A stretch of DNA of 37,528 nt from SAR116 cluster bacterium AG-321-K23 (lineage in GTDB: Bacteria; Pseudomonadota; Alphaproteobacteria; Puniceispirillales; Marisalimonadaceae). Positions 24,426 to 33,464 of the stretch are shown piece by piece. The stretch spans positions 1 to 37,528 of the forward strand of contig QBXO01000017.1 in NCBI GenBank assembly GCA_003284565.1. Reading direction: 5' to 3'. Positions within the stretch are counted from its first letter, which is position 1, and every line of letters begins with the position of its first letter. Made by a program: the position numbers and the translations under genes. The notes below the pieces were generated by a model. That model was not told the origin of the DNA. It did no database searches and saw only the letters and a program-made list of their open reading frames with translations.

Positions 24426-27400
24426 TTAACTCACCTTTTTCAGGCTTTTATTATTAATAATTTTGTCAAAAGCTATATCCCATTTTTTTTCAGCAATGTT
24501 CATATTTTTTTCTTTTACATGACCATAACCTTTTATGGATAGTGGAATATCTAGGAACTCAATAATTTTGTTATAATTATTTTCATTAAGAATATCTGAT
24601 ATTTTGTTCACAGTTTTAATAGTTTTTCTTATTAAAGCGCGCTCTTTCTTTCTTTCCAATGTATATCCAAAAATATCAAATTTAGTGCCCCTAAGAAATT
24701 TGAAATAGGATAAAATTTTGAAAGCATTAAAAATCCATGGGCCAAATCTTCTTTTAAGAAGGTGGCCGGTATCTGGATCTTTTTTTGAAAACAATGGGGG
24801 TGCTAAATAGTACTCTAATTTTGCATTTTTATGTTTATTTAAGAAGTTTTGTGCAAATTCTCCACTTGAATGAAGTCTAGCTACCTCATATTCATCTTTA
24901 TATCGCATGGCTCTAAATAGAGTTAAAGCTACTTTTCTCGCAAGAGGTAAGTCTTTATTCGCATTTGGTGTTTGGTTTTCCTGTTTAATTATTTTATTTA
25001 CTGAAGACAAGAAAATTTGGGAATACTCTTTATTTTGATATTCGCCAAGAATTTTTGAAAATTTTTCTACATAATCTGTTATTGAAATATATTTAGTTTT
25101 TTCTTGTTTAAGTTTTGCTGCATCAAAAACTTTTTTAGGTTCTTCGCTTAACAATCTGCCCCAGTTAAAAGCATTAAGGTTTTGTTGAATAGCTACTCCG
25201 TTTAGTTCTATGGCTTTTGTTATAGACTCAATTTCTATAGGTAAAAGCCCTTTTTGAGCAGCCATTCCTAACATCATTATGTTAGCAGAAACTGTGTCAC
25301 CAACCAAAGCTTCAGCTAAATTAGATATATCCATAAAATTTATATTTTCAATTTCAAGGTGATTTTCTAAATGCTTTTTTAATAAACTATCATCAACTAC
25401 GGTACCAATGTGAACCCCAGCAACACCAACAGGTTCCACTCTTCCATTTATGATAGCTATTGTCTTTTTTGGATTGAGTGTTCTAGTTATAGATGGTGAG
25501 ACTGATACAACTGCATCACATCCTAAAAGTACGTCAGCTGCCTCATTAGGAAGTCTAGCAGAACGTTCGTAAAGTGTTATTTCTTTTCCTATCCGAATTT
25601 GGCTAGTTACGGCTCCATTTTTTTGAGCTAGGCCAGTAAAGTTCATTGATTGTGCGTATAATTTATCTATTCGAGCAGCCATAACTATTATTGCTGCGAC
25701 AGTTGAAACTCCTGTACCACCAATTCCAGCCATAATAATATTTTGAATTTTGTTTAAGTTTTTTTTTGGTTTTTTTAAACCAAATACTATTTCAGGAATT
25801 TGTGGGAAAGTCTTTTTGTATGGTTTTGCGATGCTTCCAGATTGAACGCCAATAAAGCTTGGACAAAATCCTTTTTTACATGAATAATCCTTATTGCAAA
25901 CACTCTGATCAATTTGTTTTTTTATCCCTTCAAAATGGTCTAGTGGTTTTACAGCCACACAATTTGATTTTTCAGCACAATCACCACATCCTTCACAAAC
26001 GTCAGGATTAATAAACATTTTAATATCTCGATCTTGAATGTATCCTCTTTTACGTCTTCTTCTTAATTCAGTCGCACAAGTCTGAACATATATAATGGCT
26101 GTTACGCCTAAAATAGTTCTTGCTTCTTTTTGAACATTTATGAGTTCATCTCTATCAAATATTTCTACTTTATCTGCAAATAATTTAGTTTCTTTGAACT
26201 GTTCTGGTTCATCTGATACAACATAAATTTTTTTAACACCTTCTGCTGCAAGTTGTTTAGAAATTGCCCATGGGGTTGCACCACCCATAGCTTTTTGTCC
26301 ACCGGTCATAGCTACTGCATCATTATAAAGGATTTTAAATGTTATATTAACATCTGCTGAAACAGCTGCTCTTATTGCTAAAGAACCAGAGTGAGCATAT
26401 GTACCGTCACCAATATTTTGAAATGTATGTTTATGATTAGAGAATGGTGCTCTTCCTATCCAATGTCCACCTTCACCACCCATTTGACTAAAATTTGTTA
26501 ATTTTTCAGGATGAAGAAAATATCCAATAGAGTGGCATCCAATACCAATACCAACAACTTCTTCATCTGGCGTCTTTGTTCCTGAGTTGTGAGGGCATCC
26601 TGCGCAATACCAAGGTGTTCTTGAAGCAACTGGTGGTAAATTACTTCCAATTAATTCAGATTTTGCTTTAGGAATGTCAAGATTAATTGATGAATGGCCA
26701 ACCTTTTTTAGTAAACAATCTGCAATAATATCACTGGATAATTCAGATATTTTAGGAATTAATTCTTCTTTAGACAATGCATCCAATTTCCCCGATAATT
26801 GAGGCCTTGATTTGCAATTAAAAAGAATATGAGCTACTTGTTCTTCAACAATACCAGCTTTTTCTTCAATTACTAAAATTTCTTCAAAATTTTCGCAAAA
26901 ATTAATTATTTCTTGGTCTATTAATGGCCAAGGTATTTTGCATGCAAACAGACCAATACCACTTTTTTCAGGATCTTTGATGCCAATTTTATCTAAAGCA
27001 TCTATAGTTTCTGTTTTAGCTTTTCCTACAGCAATAATACCCAAGATTTTTTTTGTTGGATTAAATATGATTTTATTGATTTTGTTTTCTTTAATAAAAT
27101 GTTTTGATGCAGGTATTCTTCTTTTTATTAGTGCTGCTTCTCTATCTAAAGCTGGGTCATGTCTATTGACATGAACATTTATTGGGGCCTCTAACTTTGT
27201 TAAATTAGGTCTTAATTTTTCAAGGTCTATTACAGAATTTGAATCTGCTGTATCACTTGTAATTTTGAGAGCAACACATATGCCTGCATGACGTGACAAG
27301 GCAAAAGCTTGAAGTCCCATTGGTATTACTTCATCTACATTTGCTGGATAAAAAACTGGGATACCTGCTGAAATTAGAGACTGCTCTGATTGGTATGCAA

Positions 27401-27866
27401 TAGTAGAACTTTTTCCAATAGGATCATCTGCAACTGCTAATATCATTCCACCTTTCATGGAAACACCACCCATATTTGCATGTCTGAGTGCATCCATAGA
27501 CCTGTCTAAACCTGGTCCTTTACCATACCACATTGAAAAAACACCATCTATTTGAGGTCTGTCATAAAGACCAAGCATTTGGGTTCCCCAAGCAGCAGTA
27601 GCAGCTAATTCCTCATTTACTGCTGGTTGAAAAATTATATTATGTTTTTCTAAATGTTTCCTTGATCTCCCTAATTCTAAATCAAGTGTTCCAAGCGGTG
27701 AACCTGGATAACCACTGACATAACCATGAGTGACCAATCCATTATCTTCATCGAGTTTAGCTTGTTCGATTAAAAGACGCACTAACGCTTGAACACCATT
27801 CATTAGTGCTAAATCATTGTTCTTAGTAAAACAATCGTCTAATCTAATATTATTAATGTAATTCAA
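24426..27866 (-). CDS. Indolepyruvate:ferredoxin oxidoreductase, fused alpha/beta subunits
   Basis: Fused 2-oxoacid:ferredoxin oxidoreductase, 1146 residues, normal for the proteobacterial fusion. The N-terminal pyrimidine domain has YPGSPLGTLD (about 52-62). The TPP-binding stretch runs from GDGTYAHSG (about 488) to YNDAVAMTGGQ. A ferredoxin-like Cys cluster (CEGCGDCAEKSNC and two more Cys) is near 617-665, and the gamma/beta domain GIGGTGVSTVAA starts near 714. The last 250 residues match the helical tail of this family. It oxidatively decarboxylates aryl pyruvates to arylacetyl-CoA with ferredoxin. The start is TTG at 27866; no ATG lies before the conserved LDD motif, and no clear ribosome site is seen. 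Confidence 0.93.
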   Translation of the reverse strand: MNYINNIRLDDCFTKNNDLALMNGVQALVRLLIEQAKLDEDNGLVTHGYVSGYPGSPLGTLDLELGRSRKHLEKHNIIFQPAVNEELAATAAWGTQMLGLYDRPQIDGVFSMWYGKGPGLDRSMDALRHANMGGVSMKGGMILAVADDPIGKSSTIAYQSEQSLISAGIPVFYPANVDEVIPMGLQAFALSRHAGICVALKITSDTADSNSVIDLEKLRPNLTKLEAPINVHVNRHDPALDREAALIKRRIPASKHFIKENKINKIIFNPTKKILGIIAVGKAKTETIDALDKIGIKDPEKSGIGLFACKIPWPLIDQEIINFCENFEEILVIEEKAGIVEEQVAHILFNCKSRPQLSGKLDALSKEELIPKISELSSDIIADCLLKKVGHSSINLDIPKAKSELIGSNLPPVASRTPWYCAGCPHNSGTKTPDEEVVGIGIGCHSIGYFLHPEKLTNFSQMGGEGGHWIGRAPFSNHKHTFQNIGDGTYAHSGSLAIRAAVSADVNITFKILYNDAVAMTGGQKAMGGATPWAISKQLAAEGVKKIYVVSDEPEQFKETKLFADKVEIFDRDELINVQKEARTILGVTAIIYVQTCATELRRRRKRGYIQDRDIKMFINPDVCEGCGDCAEKSNCVAVKPLDHFEGIKKQIDQSVCNKDYSCKKGFCPSFIGVQSGSIAKPYKKTFPQIPEIVFGLKKPKKNLNKIQNIIMAGIGGTGVSTVAAIIVMAARIDKLYAQSMNFTGLAQKNGAVTSQIRIGKEITLYERSARLPNEAADVLLGCDAVVSVSPSITRTLNPKKTIAIINGRVEPVGVAGVHIGTVVDDSLLKKHLENHLEIENINFMDISNLAEALVGDTVSANIMMLGMAAQKGLLPIEIESITKAIELNGVAIQQNLNAFNWGRLLSEEPKKVFDAAKLKQEKTKYISITDYVEKFSKILGEYQNKEYSQIFLSSVNKIIKQENQTPNANKDLPLARKVALTLFRAMRYKDEYEVARLHSSGEFAQNFLNKHKNAKLEYYLAPPLFSKKDPDTGHLLKRRFGPWIFNAFKILSYFKFLRGTKFDIFGYTLERKKERALIRKTIKTVNKISDILNENNYNKIIEFLDIPLSIKGYGHVKEKNMNIAEKKWDIAFDKIINNKSLKKVS

Positions 27867-27959
27867 AGCTAACTCAATATTATTAATTTTTATAATTTAA
27901 ATAATTAAAAAGATTTTAACAAGTAGTAAGAATAATTTATAGAAAGGTGATTAATTTTT
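27867..27959. promoter_or_regulatory. Divergent promoter region between oxidoreductase and acyl-CoA ligase
   Basis: This AT-rich 93-base gap drives two divergent genes. TATAAT at 27891-27896 on the plus strand is a possible -10 for the ligase; no matching -35 is clear. AAAGGTG at 27942-27948 precedes the ligase ATG by about 11 bases. No operator-like repeat stands out. Confidence 0.3.
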
Positions 27960-29600
27960 ATGCTTCAAAAATTGAATAATTTTGAAGAGCTATATTTAAA
28001 TTTTAAATGGAATATTCCAGAATTTTATAACATAGCATCCGATACTGTTGATCAGGATATTTATCAAAATAGAACAGCATTAATTAATTTATTACAAGAC
28101 GGAAAGATAGAAAAGTGGTCTTTTTTAGATATCAAAAGATATTCAAATAAACTTGCTAATGTTTTTGATCATTTTAATATTGAGACTAACGCAAGGGTAG
28201 GTATTATTTTAGGTCAATGTCCTGAAACTGCAATTGCACATATGGCTTGCTTCAAGTCTGGAAAAATTTCTATACCTTTATTTAATCTATTTGGAACAGA
28301 TGCATTACATTATCGTTTGCTGAATTCTAGTTCGTCCTTAGTGATATGTGATAATATTGGATTAAATAAAATTATGGATATTAAAGATAGATTACCTGAT
28401 TTAAAAAAAATAATTTGTACAGATATTAATGATGAAAAAAATAATATTTTTAATTTTAAAAAGTTATTAGAACAATCATCGGATAGTTTTGTTACTAAAA
28501 AAACAAAAGCGTCCGATCCTGCCTTGATAATTTATACCTCTGGAACAACTGGAAGTCCTAAAGGAGCATTACTACCTCATAGAGCATTATTAGGACACAT
28601 ACCAGGAGTAGAGATGCCTCACGAGTTTTTATCATCATCTGAACCTGTAAATGATTTATTTTGGACACCAGCTGACTGGGCATGGATTGGAGGTTTGTTT
28701 GATGTTCTTCTTCCAGCATGGCACTTTGGAATTCCTGTTGTTAGTTACAGGTCTCAAAAATTCGATCCTGAATTTACTTTTGATTTAATATCTAGGCTGG
28801 AAATAAAAAATACTTTTTTGCCACCAACTGCATTAAAAATGATGAAATCATTTAATTATTCTAAAGCAATAAAAAATTTGCAATTAAGAACTGTTGGTTC
28901 AGGTGGTGAAGCTCTAGGAGAAGATTTGCTAGAGTGGGGCAAACAAATTTTAGGTGTTGGAATTAATGAATTTTATGGTCAAACAGAATGTAATTTAACA
29001 GTTTCTAATTGTGGAGCGATTATGCCAACTAAACAGGGCTCTATTGGCAAACCCGTACCTGGACATGATGTTAGGATAGTTAATGAAAAAGGGGAATTTA
29101 TAAAAGAGCCAGGTTTAGATGGAGAAATAATAGTCAAATCTAATACTCCTGTCTCTTTTTTAAAATATTGGGAAAACGATGAAGCAACAAATGAAAAAAT
29201 TAAAAATGGTTGGCTTTACACTGGTGATTTTGCTTATAAAGATGAAGAAGGTTATTTTTATTTTAGAGGTAGAGAAGATGACATTATCAATACTTCGGGC
29301 TATAGGGTTGGACCAAGTGAAGTAGAAGACGCTATTCTATCTCACCCAGAGGTTAATATGGTTGCCGTAATTGGTGTTCCAGATAAATTAAGAGGTCAAA
29401 TCATTAAAGCCTTTATAGTGCCTAGTGATCAAAATAACGTTATAACTCAAAATGATAAATTAAAACAATCTATACAAAACCATGTTAAATTAAAATTGGC
29501 AGTTCATGAATACCCAAGACTTATAGTGTTCGTTAGTGAATTACCTTTGACTACTACAGGAAAAATTATCCGTAAGGATTTAAGAGAAAATAATCAATAA
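27960..29600 (+). CDS. AMP-dependent acyl-CoA synthetase (acetyl/medium-chain, ACSM-like)
   Basis: Acyl-CoA ligase of 546 residues. The P-loop YTSGTTGSPKGALLPH starts at 192; TPADWAWIGGLFDVLLPAW is the block typical of acetyl-CoA synthetase and ACSM enzymes. EFYGQTECN, LYTGDFAYKDEEGYFYFRGREDD and the C-terminal TTTGKIIRKDLRE complete the set, including the catalytic Lys. Divergent from the indolepyruvate oxidoreductase, it may interconvert an aryl-acetate or short-chain acid and its CoA ester. No downstream gene overlaps; metY starts 125 bases on. Substrate is unassigned. Confidence 0.9.
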   Translation: MLQKLNNFEELYLNFKWNIPEFYNIASDTVDQDIYQNRTALINLLQDGKIEKWSFLDIKRYSNKLANVFDHFNIETNARVGIILGQCPETAIAHMACFKSGKISIPLFNLFGTDALHYRLLNSSSSLVICDNIGLNKIMDIKDRLPDLKKIICTDINDEKNNIFNFKKLLEQSSDSFVTKKTKASDPALIIYTSGTTGSPKGALLPHRALLGHIPGVEMPHEFLSSSEPVNDLFWTPADWAWIGGLFDVLLPAWHFGIPVVSYRSQKFDPEFTFDLISRLEIKNTFLPPTALKMMKSFNYSKAIKNLQLRTVGSGGEALGEDLLEWGKQILGVGINEFYGQTECNLTVSNCGAIMPTKQGSIGKPVPGHDVRIVNEKGEFIKEPGLDGEIIVKSNTPVSFLKYWENDEATNEKIKNGWLYTGDFAYKDEEGYFYFRGREDDIINTSGYRVGPSEVEDAILSHPEVNMVAVIGVPDKLRGQIIKAFIVPSDQNNVITQNDKLKQSIQNHVKLKLAVHEYPRLIVFVSELPLTTTGKIIRKDLRENNQ

Positions 29601-29693
29601 ATTTAAGATTTATTTTAATTGACTCTATAGATGTGTTTTCTCTTGTACTTTTTAACAAGGTAAATTTATATTTTTAAGGTTTAATAAATAAGA

Positions 29694-29699
29694 TATAAT
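29694..29699 (+). promoter_or_regulatory. Candidate -10 element upstream of metY
   Basis: A perfect TATAAT lies 26 bases before the metY ATG. TTTTTA at 29671-29676, 17 bases upstream, is a poor -35. Transcription from here would give a leader of about 20 bases with GAGGA as ribosome site. A short hairpin (CTTGT 29642-29646 with ACAAG 29655-29659) lies further upstream. Confidence 0.4.
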
Positions 29700-29725
29700 A
29701 ATTAAAATTATTTTGAGGAATTTCA

Positions 29726-31021
29726 ATGAGTGAAAATTATAAATTCGACACCCTCTCTTTACATGCTGGGCATATTCCTGACAAAGAGACCGGCTCTCGT
29801 GCCGTTCCTATTTATCAGACAACATCCTACGTATTCAATAGTACAGAAGAAGCAGCTTCTTTGTATAATATGGAAGTTGGCGGACATTTATATACCAGAA
29901 TATCAAACCCTACAGTTGCAGCACTCGAGCAGAGGTTAGCAGCTCTTGAGGGTGGAGCAAGTGCTCTTGCATGCTCAAGTGGAATGGCTGCAATGCATCT
30001 AGTGGTTTCTGCAATTTGTAGTAATGGGGACCATATTGTCGCATCAAGTAAAATGTATGGAGCAAATATTAATTTACTCCAGCATACTATGCCTCGTTTT
30101 GGTGTTAAGACCGATTTTGTTAACCCCAATGATCCAGATGCAATTGAGAGAGCAATAAAACCAAACACCAAATTAGTATTTGGAGAAGTTATCGGGAATC
30201 CAGGCTTAGATATAATGGATGTTCCTGAAATTGCTAAAATATGTAATTCAAAAAATATCCCTTTAGTACTAGATGCGACTTTTAATACTCCATATTTAAT
30301 GCAGCCATTTAAACATGGGGCTAATATTGTTGTTCATTCACTTACTAAGTGGTTAGGTGGTCATGGTATTGCGATAGGGGGAGCTATTGTAAATGGTGGT
30401 AACTTTGACTGGGGTGATAAAGATAAGTTTCCTACTATTTCAGGACCACATTTTGCTTTAGGTGGCATAAGTTTTTGGGAAGAATTTGGTCCTTCTGCTT
30501 TAATAGCAAAAATAAGAGCAGAAGGTATGTATAATTTTGGACCTTCTTTATCTCCAACTAATGCATTTCATTTAATGCAAGGAATTGAAACATTACCTTT
30601 GAGGATGAAAAAACATATTGAAAACACTCACTCTATATCAGATTTTTTAGTAAATCATGAAATGGTAGAATGGGTAAAACATCCAGATTTAGAAACACAT
30701 CCTGACCATCAAGTAGCAAAAAGAATCTTACCTAAAGGGTCAGGGTCAATCGTTGCTTTTGGTATTAAAGGTGGACGTGAAGCAGGGAAAGCATTTATTG
30801 AGTCTGTTCAATTAGCCTCACATTTAGCAAATGTTGGTGACGCTAAAACACTACTTATTCATCCAGGGAGTACAACTCACTCTCATTTGAGTTCAGAGGC
30901 TATGAAAGAGGGTGGATTAACTGATGATATGATAAGACTGTCGGTAGGATTAGAAGATATTGATGACATCAAAAAAGACTTTGAAAAAGGTTTCAAGGCT
31001 GTAAAAAAGCTTAATAAGTAG
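29726..31021 (+). CDS. metY: O-acetylhomoserine sulfhydrylase (MetY)
   Basis: PLP enzyme of the Cys/Met metabolism family, 431 residues, the normal MetY length (other family members are about 380-400). THE PLP lysine is K208 in HSLTKWLGGHG, with Asp183 in VLDATFNTPY. LSLHAGHIPDKETGSRAVPIYQTTSY is split here as its start SLHAGHIPDKETGSRAVPIY (11-30). GGHLYTRISNPT and SSGMAAMHL are standard. It combines O-acetylhomoserine with sulfide, or with methanethiol, to give homocysteine or methionine in the cytoplasm. GAGGA six bases before the ATG is a good ribosome site. It begins a five-gene run (gaps 7, 27, 30 and 38 bases) with a hydrolase, a CoA ligase, a lyase and a cupin. Confidence 0.94.
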   Translation: MSENYKFDTLSLHAGHIPDKETGSRAVPIYQTTSYVFNSTEEAASLYNMEVGGHLYTRISNPTVAALEQRLAALEGGASALACSSGMAAMHLVVSAICSNGDHIVASSKMYGANINLLQHTMPRFGVKTDFVNPNDPDAIERAIKPNTKLVFGEVIGNPGLDIMDVPEIAKICNSKNIPLVLDATFNTPYLMQPFKHGANIVVHSLTKWLGGHGIAIGGAIVNGGNFDWGDKDKFPTISGPHFALGGISFWEEFGPSALIAKIRAEGMYNFGPSLSPTNAFHLMQGIETLPLRMKKHIENTHSISDFLVNHEMVEWVKHPDLETHPDHQVAKRILPKGSGSIVAFGIKGGREAGKAFIESVQLASHLANVGDAKTLLIHPGSTTHSHLSSEAMKEGGLTDDMIRLSVGLEDIDDIKKDFEKGFKAVKKLNK

Positions 31022-31028
31022 GTATATT

Positions 31029-31826
31029 ATGATCATTACTTTTAAAGGGGCTAAGACCTATATAGGCACAGGTGGTAAAAGTTTAGTTAATACTAAAAGG
31101 ACTTTATGTTTTTTACACGGGTCTGGTCAAAATCATTTAAGCTTCATTCAACAGGCTCGTTTTTTTGCTTATAAAGGGTATTCTGTAATTGTCCCTGATA
31201 TGCCAGCCCATGGGTTTTCTGATGGTAATCCCTGCAAGTCAATAAAAGAAAATGCTGAATGGATAAATGACTTATTAGTTGAACTGAATCTGAAAGAAGT
31301 GGTTGTTATCGGACATTCGCAGGGATGTTTAGTAGCTTTAGAATTGAATAGAATTTTCAAAAGTTTTCTGAAATCAGTAATTTTTGTTGCGGGATCAAAT
31401 AAAATTCCAGTTAACCAATTCTTATTAGATCTCTCAAAAGACAATCCACAAAAAGCTTCGAAAATGATGGTTACTTGGGGTCATGGAATTGATGGAGATT
31501 TGTCAATAAATAAATGGCCAGGACATTCCCATTATGGTGAAGGTAATAATATAATGTGCATGAATAAACCAACAGCTTTAAAACATGATTTAAACTCTTG
31601 TAATGACTACTTAGACGGGATTGATGCGTCAAAAAAAATTGAAGTTCCAACATTAGCTGTTTTAGCAAAAAATGATCAAATGACACCATTAAAATCAGGT
31701 CTAAAATTCGTGGAACTGTTAAAAAATTGTGAAACTCACATTCTTGATTGTGGTCACTTTCTTCCATCTGAAAGGCCTATGGAATTAAACTCAATAATAA
31801 ATTCTTTTCTTTTAAAGTTAGAATAA
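31029..31826 (+). CDS. Alpha/beta-fold hydrolase
   Basis: Alpha/beta hydrolase of 265 residues. The oxyanion-hole HGSGQNHLSF is at 30-39, the nucleophile elbow GHSQG with Ser97, the acid probably Asp216 (KNDQMTP) and His243 (CGHFLP). The triad is complete, so it is likely an active esterase, thioesterase or lyase-like C-C hydrolase. It starts seven bases after metY, so coupling is likely. It is far too short and differs from homoserine O-acetyltransferase MetX, so it does not provide the MetY substrate. The next gene is a CoA ligase; hydrolysis of an ester to feed that ligase is one idea, without direct support. Confidence 0.88.
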   Translation: MIITFKGAKTYIGTGGKSLVNTKRTLCFLHGSGQNHLSFIQQARFFAYKGYSVIVPDMPAHGFSDGNPCKSIKENAEWINDLLVELNLKEVVVIGHSQGCLVALELNRIFKSFLKSVIFVAGSNKIPVNQFLLDLSKDNPQKASKMMVTWGHGIDGDLSINKWPGHSHYGEGNNIMCMNKPTALKHDLNSCNDYLDGIDASKKIEVPTLAVLAKNDQMTPLKSGLKFVELLKNCETHILDCGHFLPSERPMELNSIINSFLLKLE

Positions 31827-31853
31827 TTTTCAAATTAGGATTTTGTAAATTTA

Positions 31854-33434
31854 ATGAAAACAAAAAATCACTTCTTATTTAATAATGTTCAATATCCTGA
31901 TCATTGGAGAATTTCAGAAATTATCTTAGATCAATGTAAAAAACATTCAAAAAGAGAAATCATTGATTTTATAGATGGACCAAAATGGACTTTCCATGAC
32001 CTAAAAATTAAATCTTTAGAAAAAGCTAAAATTTTAGAAGAACTGGGTTTAAATAAAGGTGACAATTTAACAGTTTTAATAGAAGACCCAAAAGAATTCA
32101 TAACATATTGGATAGCATGCAGTTTTATAGGAGTTATGTTTGTCGCTATTAATACTGCTATAAAAGGAAATGTTTTATTACATCAAATTAAGACATCTAA
32201 GTCAAAAGTTGTTCTTGTTGAAGATAAATTTTTTTATGAAGTCAAAAGCGTAATTAATCTTCACAAAATAGAAGTTGAAATTTTAAATTGTAAAAATTTA
32301 AAAAACAAAGATCTTTTGAATGAAGATAAGATCATTTTAGGAAAGTTAAGTGATAACGTTTGTACTATGTTTACAAGTGGAACATCAGGGCCATCCAAAG
32401 GAGTTATGATGCCAAATGCTCATTGTGTTCTATTTGCTATAGGGACAATTGAAAATTATAACTTACGAGATGATCACACATTTTATATCTCATTACCTTT
32501 ATTCCATGCGAATGGATTATTTATGCAACTTTTAGCTTGTATTATGACTGGAGCAAAAGCAGTTATTAGAACTAGATTCTCAGCCTCAAATTGGCTCAAA
32601 GATATTAGAAAGTATGATATAACTCATACTAATATGTTAGGTGCTATAGCTGCGTTTATTGTTTCTCAACCGCCTACTAAATACGATAAAGATCATAATT
32701 TAATAGTAATTGGATCTGCACCTTTACCAAGTGAACCTGCAAAAATTTTTAGAAATAGATTCGGCGTAAAATATGTATTACCACTTTATGGCATGACAGA
32801 AGTTAATATTCCAATATATGGTTTAAAAAGTGAAATAGATAATGGTACGTGTGGAAAACTATATGAAAAATATTTTGAGGTAGAAATTAGAGATCCTGAG
32901 AAAGACACACCTGTTGACGACGGCTTGGTTGGTGAAATTGTTGTAAGACCTAAACAACCTTTTGGTTTTATGTCTGGTTATTTAGGAATGCCAGAGAAAA
33001 CTGTAAAGAGCTGGAGAAATTTCTGGTTTCATACTGGAGATGCAGGGATTAGAGAAAAGACTGGACACTTTGTTTTTGTAGATAGAATTAAGGACTGCAT
33101 CAGAAGAAGAGGCGAAAATATTTCATCATACGAAGTTGAACAAGCATTTTTAGAAATTCCATTTATTACAGAAGCAGCTGCATATGCAATCTCAGCTGAT
33201 GGAGGTCAAGGAATGGAAGATGAAGTAATGGTAGCCTTGATGATTGATAACAAAATCGATATAGATTTTGATGAATTACTTGAAAAATCAAAAAAAAACT
33301 TAGCTAAGTTTGCTATACCGAAATATATAAGAATAATGAAAGAGTTCCCCAAAACCCAAACAGGTAAAATTCAAAAAAATAAGTTAAGAGAAGAAGGGGT
33401 TACCATAGATACTTGGCAAAATAAAAATATTTAA
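31854..33434 (+). CDS. CaiC-like acyl-CoA ligase
   Basis: AMP-forming ligase of 526 residues related to crotonobetaine/carnitine-CoA ligase. The P-loop FTSGTSGPSKGVMMPNAH starts at 173; SLPLFHANGLFMQLLACI, PLYGMTEVNIPIYG and WFHTGDAGIREKTGHFVFVDR are the CaiC-type adenine and ribose motifs. RRRGENISSYEVEQ and the C-terminal KTQTGKIQKNKLREEG hold the thioesterification hinge and catalytic Lys. CaiC itself acts on betaine-type acids, but many relatives do not. It follows the hydrolase by 27 bases and precedes the DapA-superfamily gene by 30. No CaiA, CaiB or CaiD partner is in the window, so carnitine use is not supported. Confidence 0.88.
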   Translation: MKTKNHFLFNNVQYPDHWRISEIILDQCKKHSKREIIDFIDGPKWTFHDLKIKSLEKAKILEELGLNKGDNLTVLIEDPKEFITYWIACSFIGVMFVAINTAIKGNVLLHQIKTSKSKVVLVEDKFFYEVKSVINLHKIEVEILNCKNLKNKDLLNEDKIILGKLSDNVCTMFTSGTSGPSKGVMMPNAHCVLFAIGTIENYNLRDDHTFYISLPLFHANGLFMQLLACIMTGAKAVIRTRFSASNWLKDIRKYDITHTNMLGAIAAFIVSQPPTKYDKDHNLIVIGSAPLPSEPAKIFRNRFGVKYVLPLYGMTEVNIPIYGLKSEIDNGTCGKLYEKYFEVEIRDPEKDTPVDDGLVGEIVVRPKQPFGFMSGYLGMPEKTVKSWRNFWFHTGDAGIREKTGHFVFVDRIKDCIRRRGENISSYEVEQAFLEIPFITEAAAYAISADGGQGMEDEVMVALMIDNKIDIDFDELLEKSKKNLAKFAIPKYIRIMKEFPKTQTGKIQKNKLREEGVTIDTWQNKNI

Positions 33435-33464
33435 TTATCATAAATAAAAATATAAGGGTTCAAA

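Noticed and set aside
29601-29725. Possible SAM-II/SAM-V riboswitch in the metY leader
   Set aside because: Such riboswitches do occur before metY in marine alphaproteobacteria, and a small hairpin (29642-29659) is present. I could not find the conserved pseudoknot core (a GCUAA-like segment near the ribosome site), so I do not call it. An Infernal search with the Rfam SAM-II and SAM-V models would decide.
31029-31826. Alpha/beta hydrolase after metY as homoserine O-acetyltransferase MetX
   Set aside because: MetX is about 100 residues longer. Length and motifs fit a general alpha/beta hydrolase.
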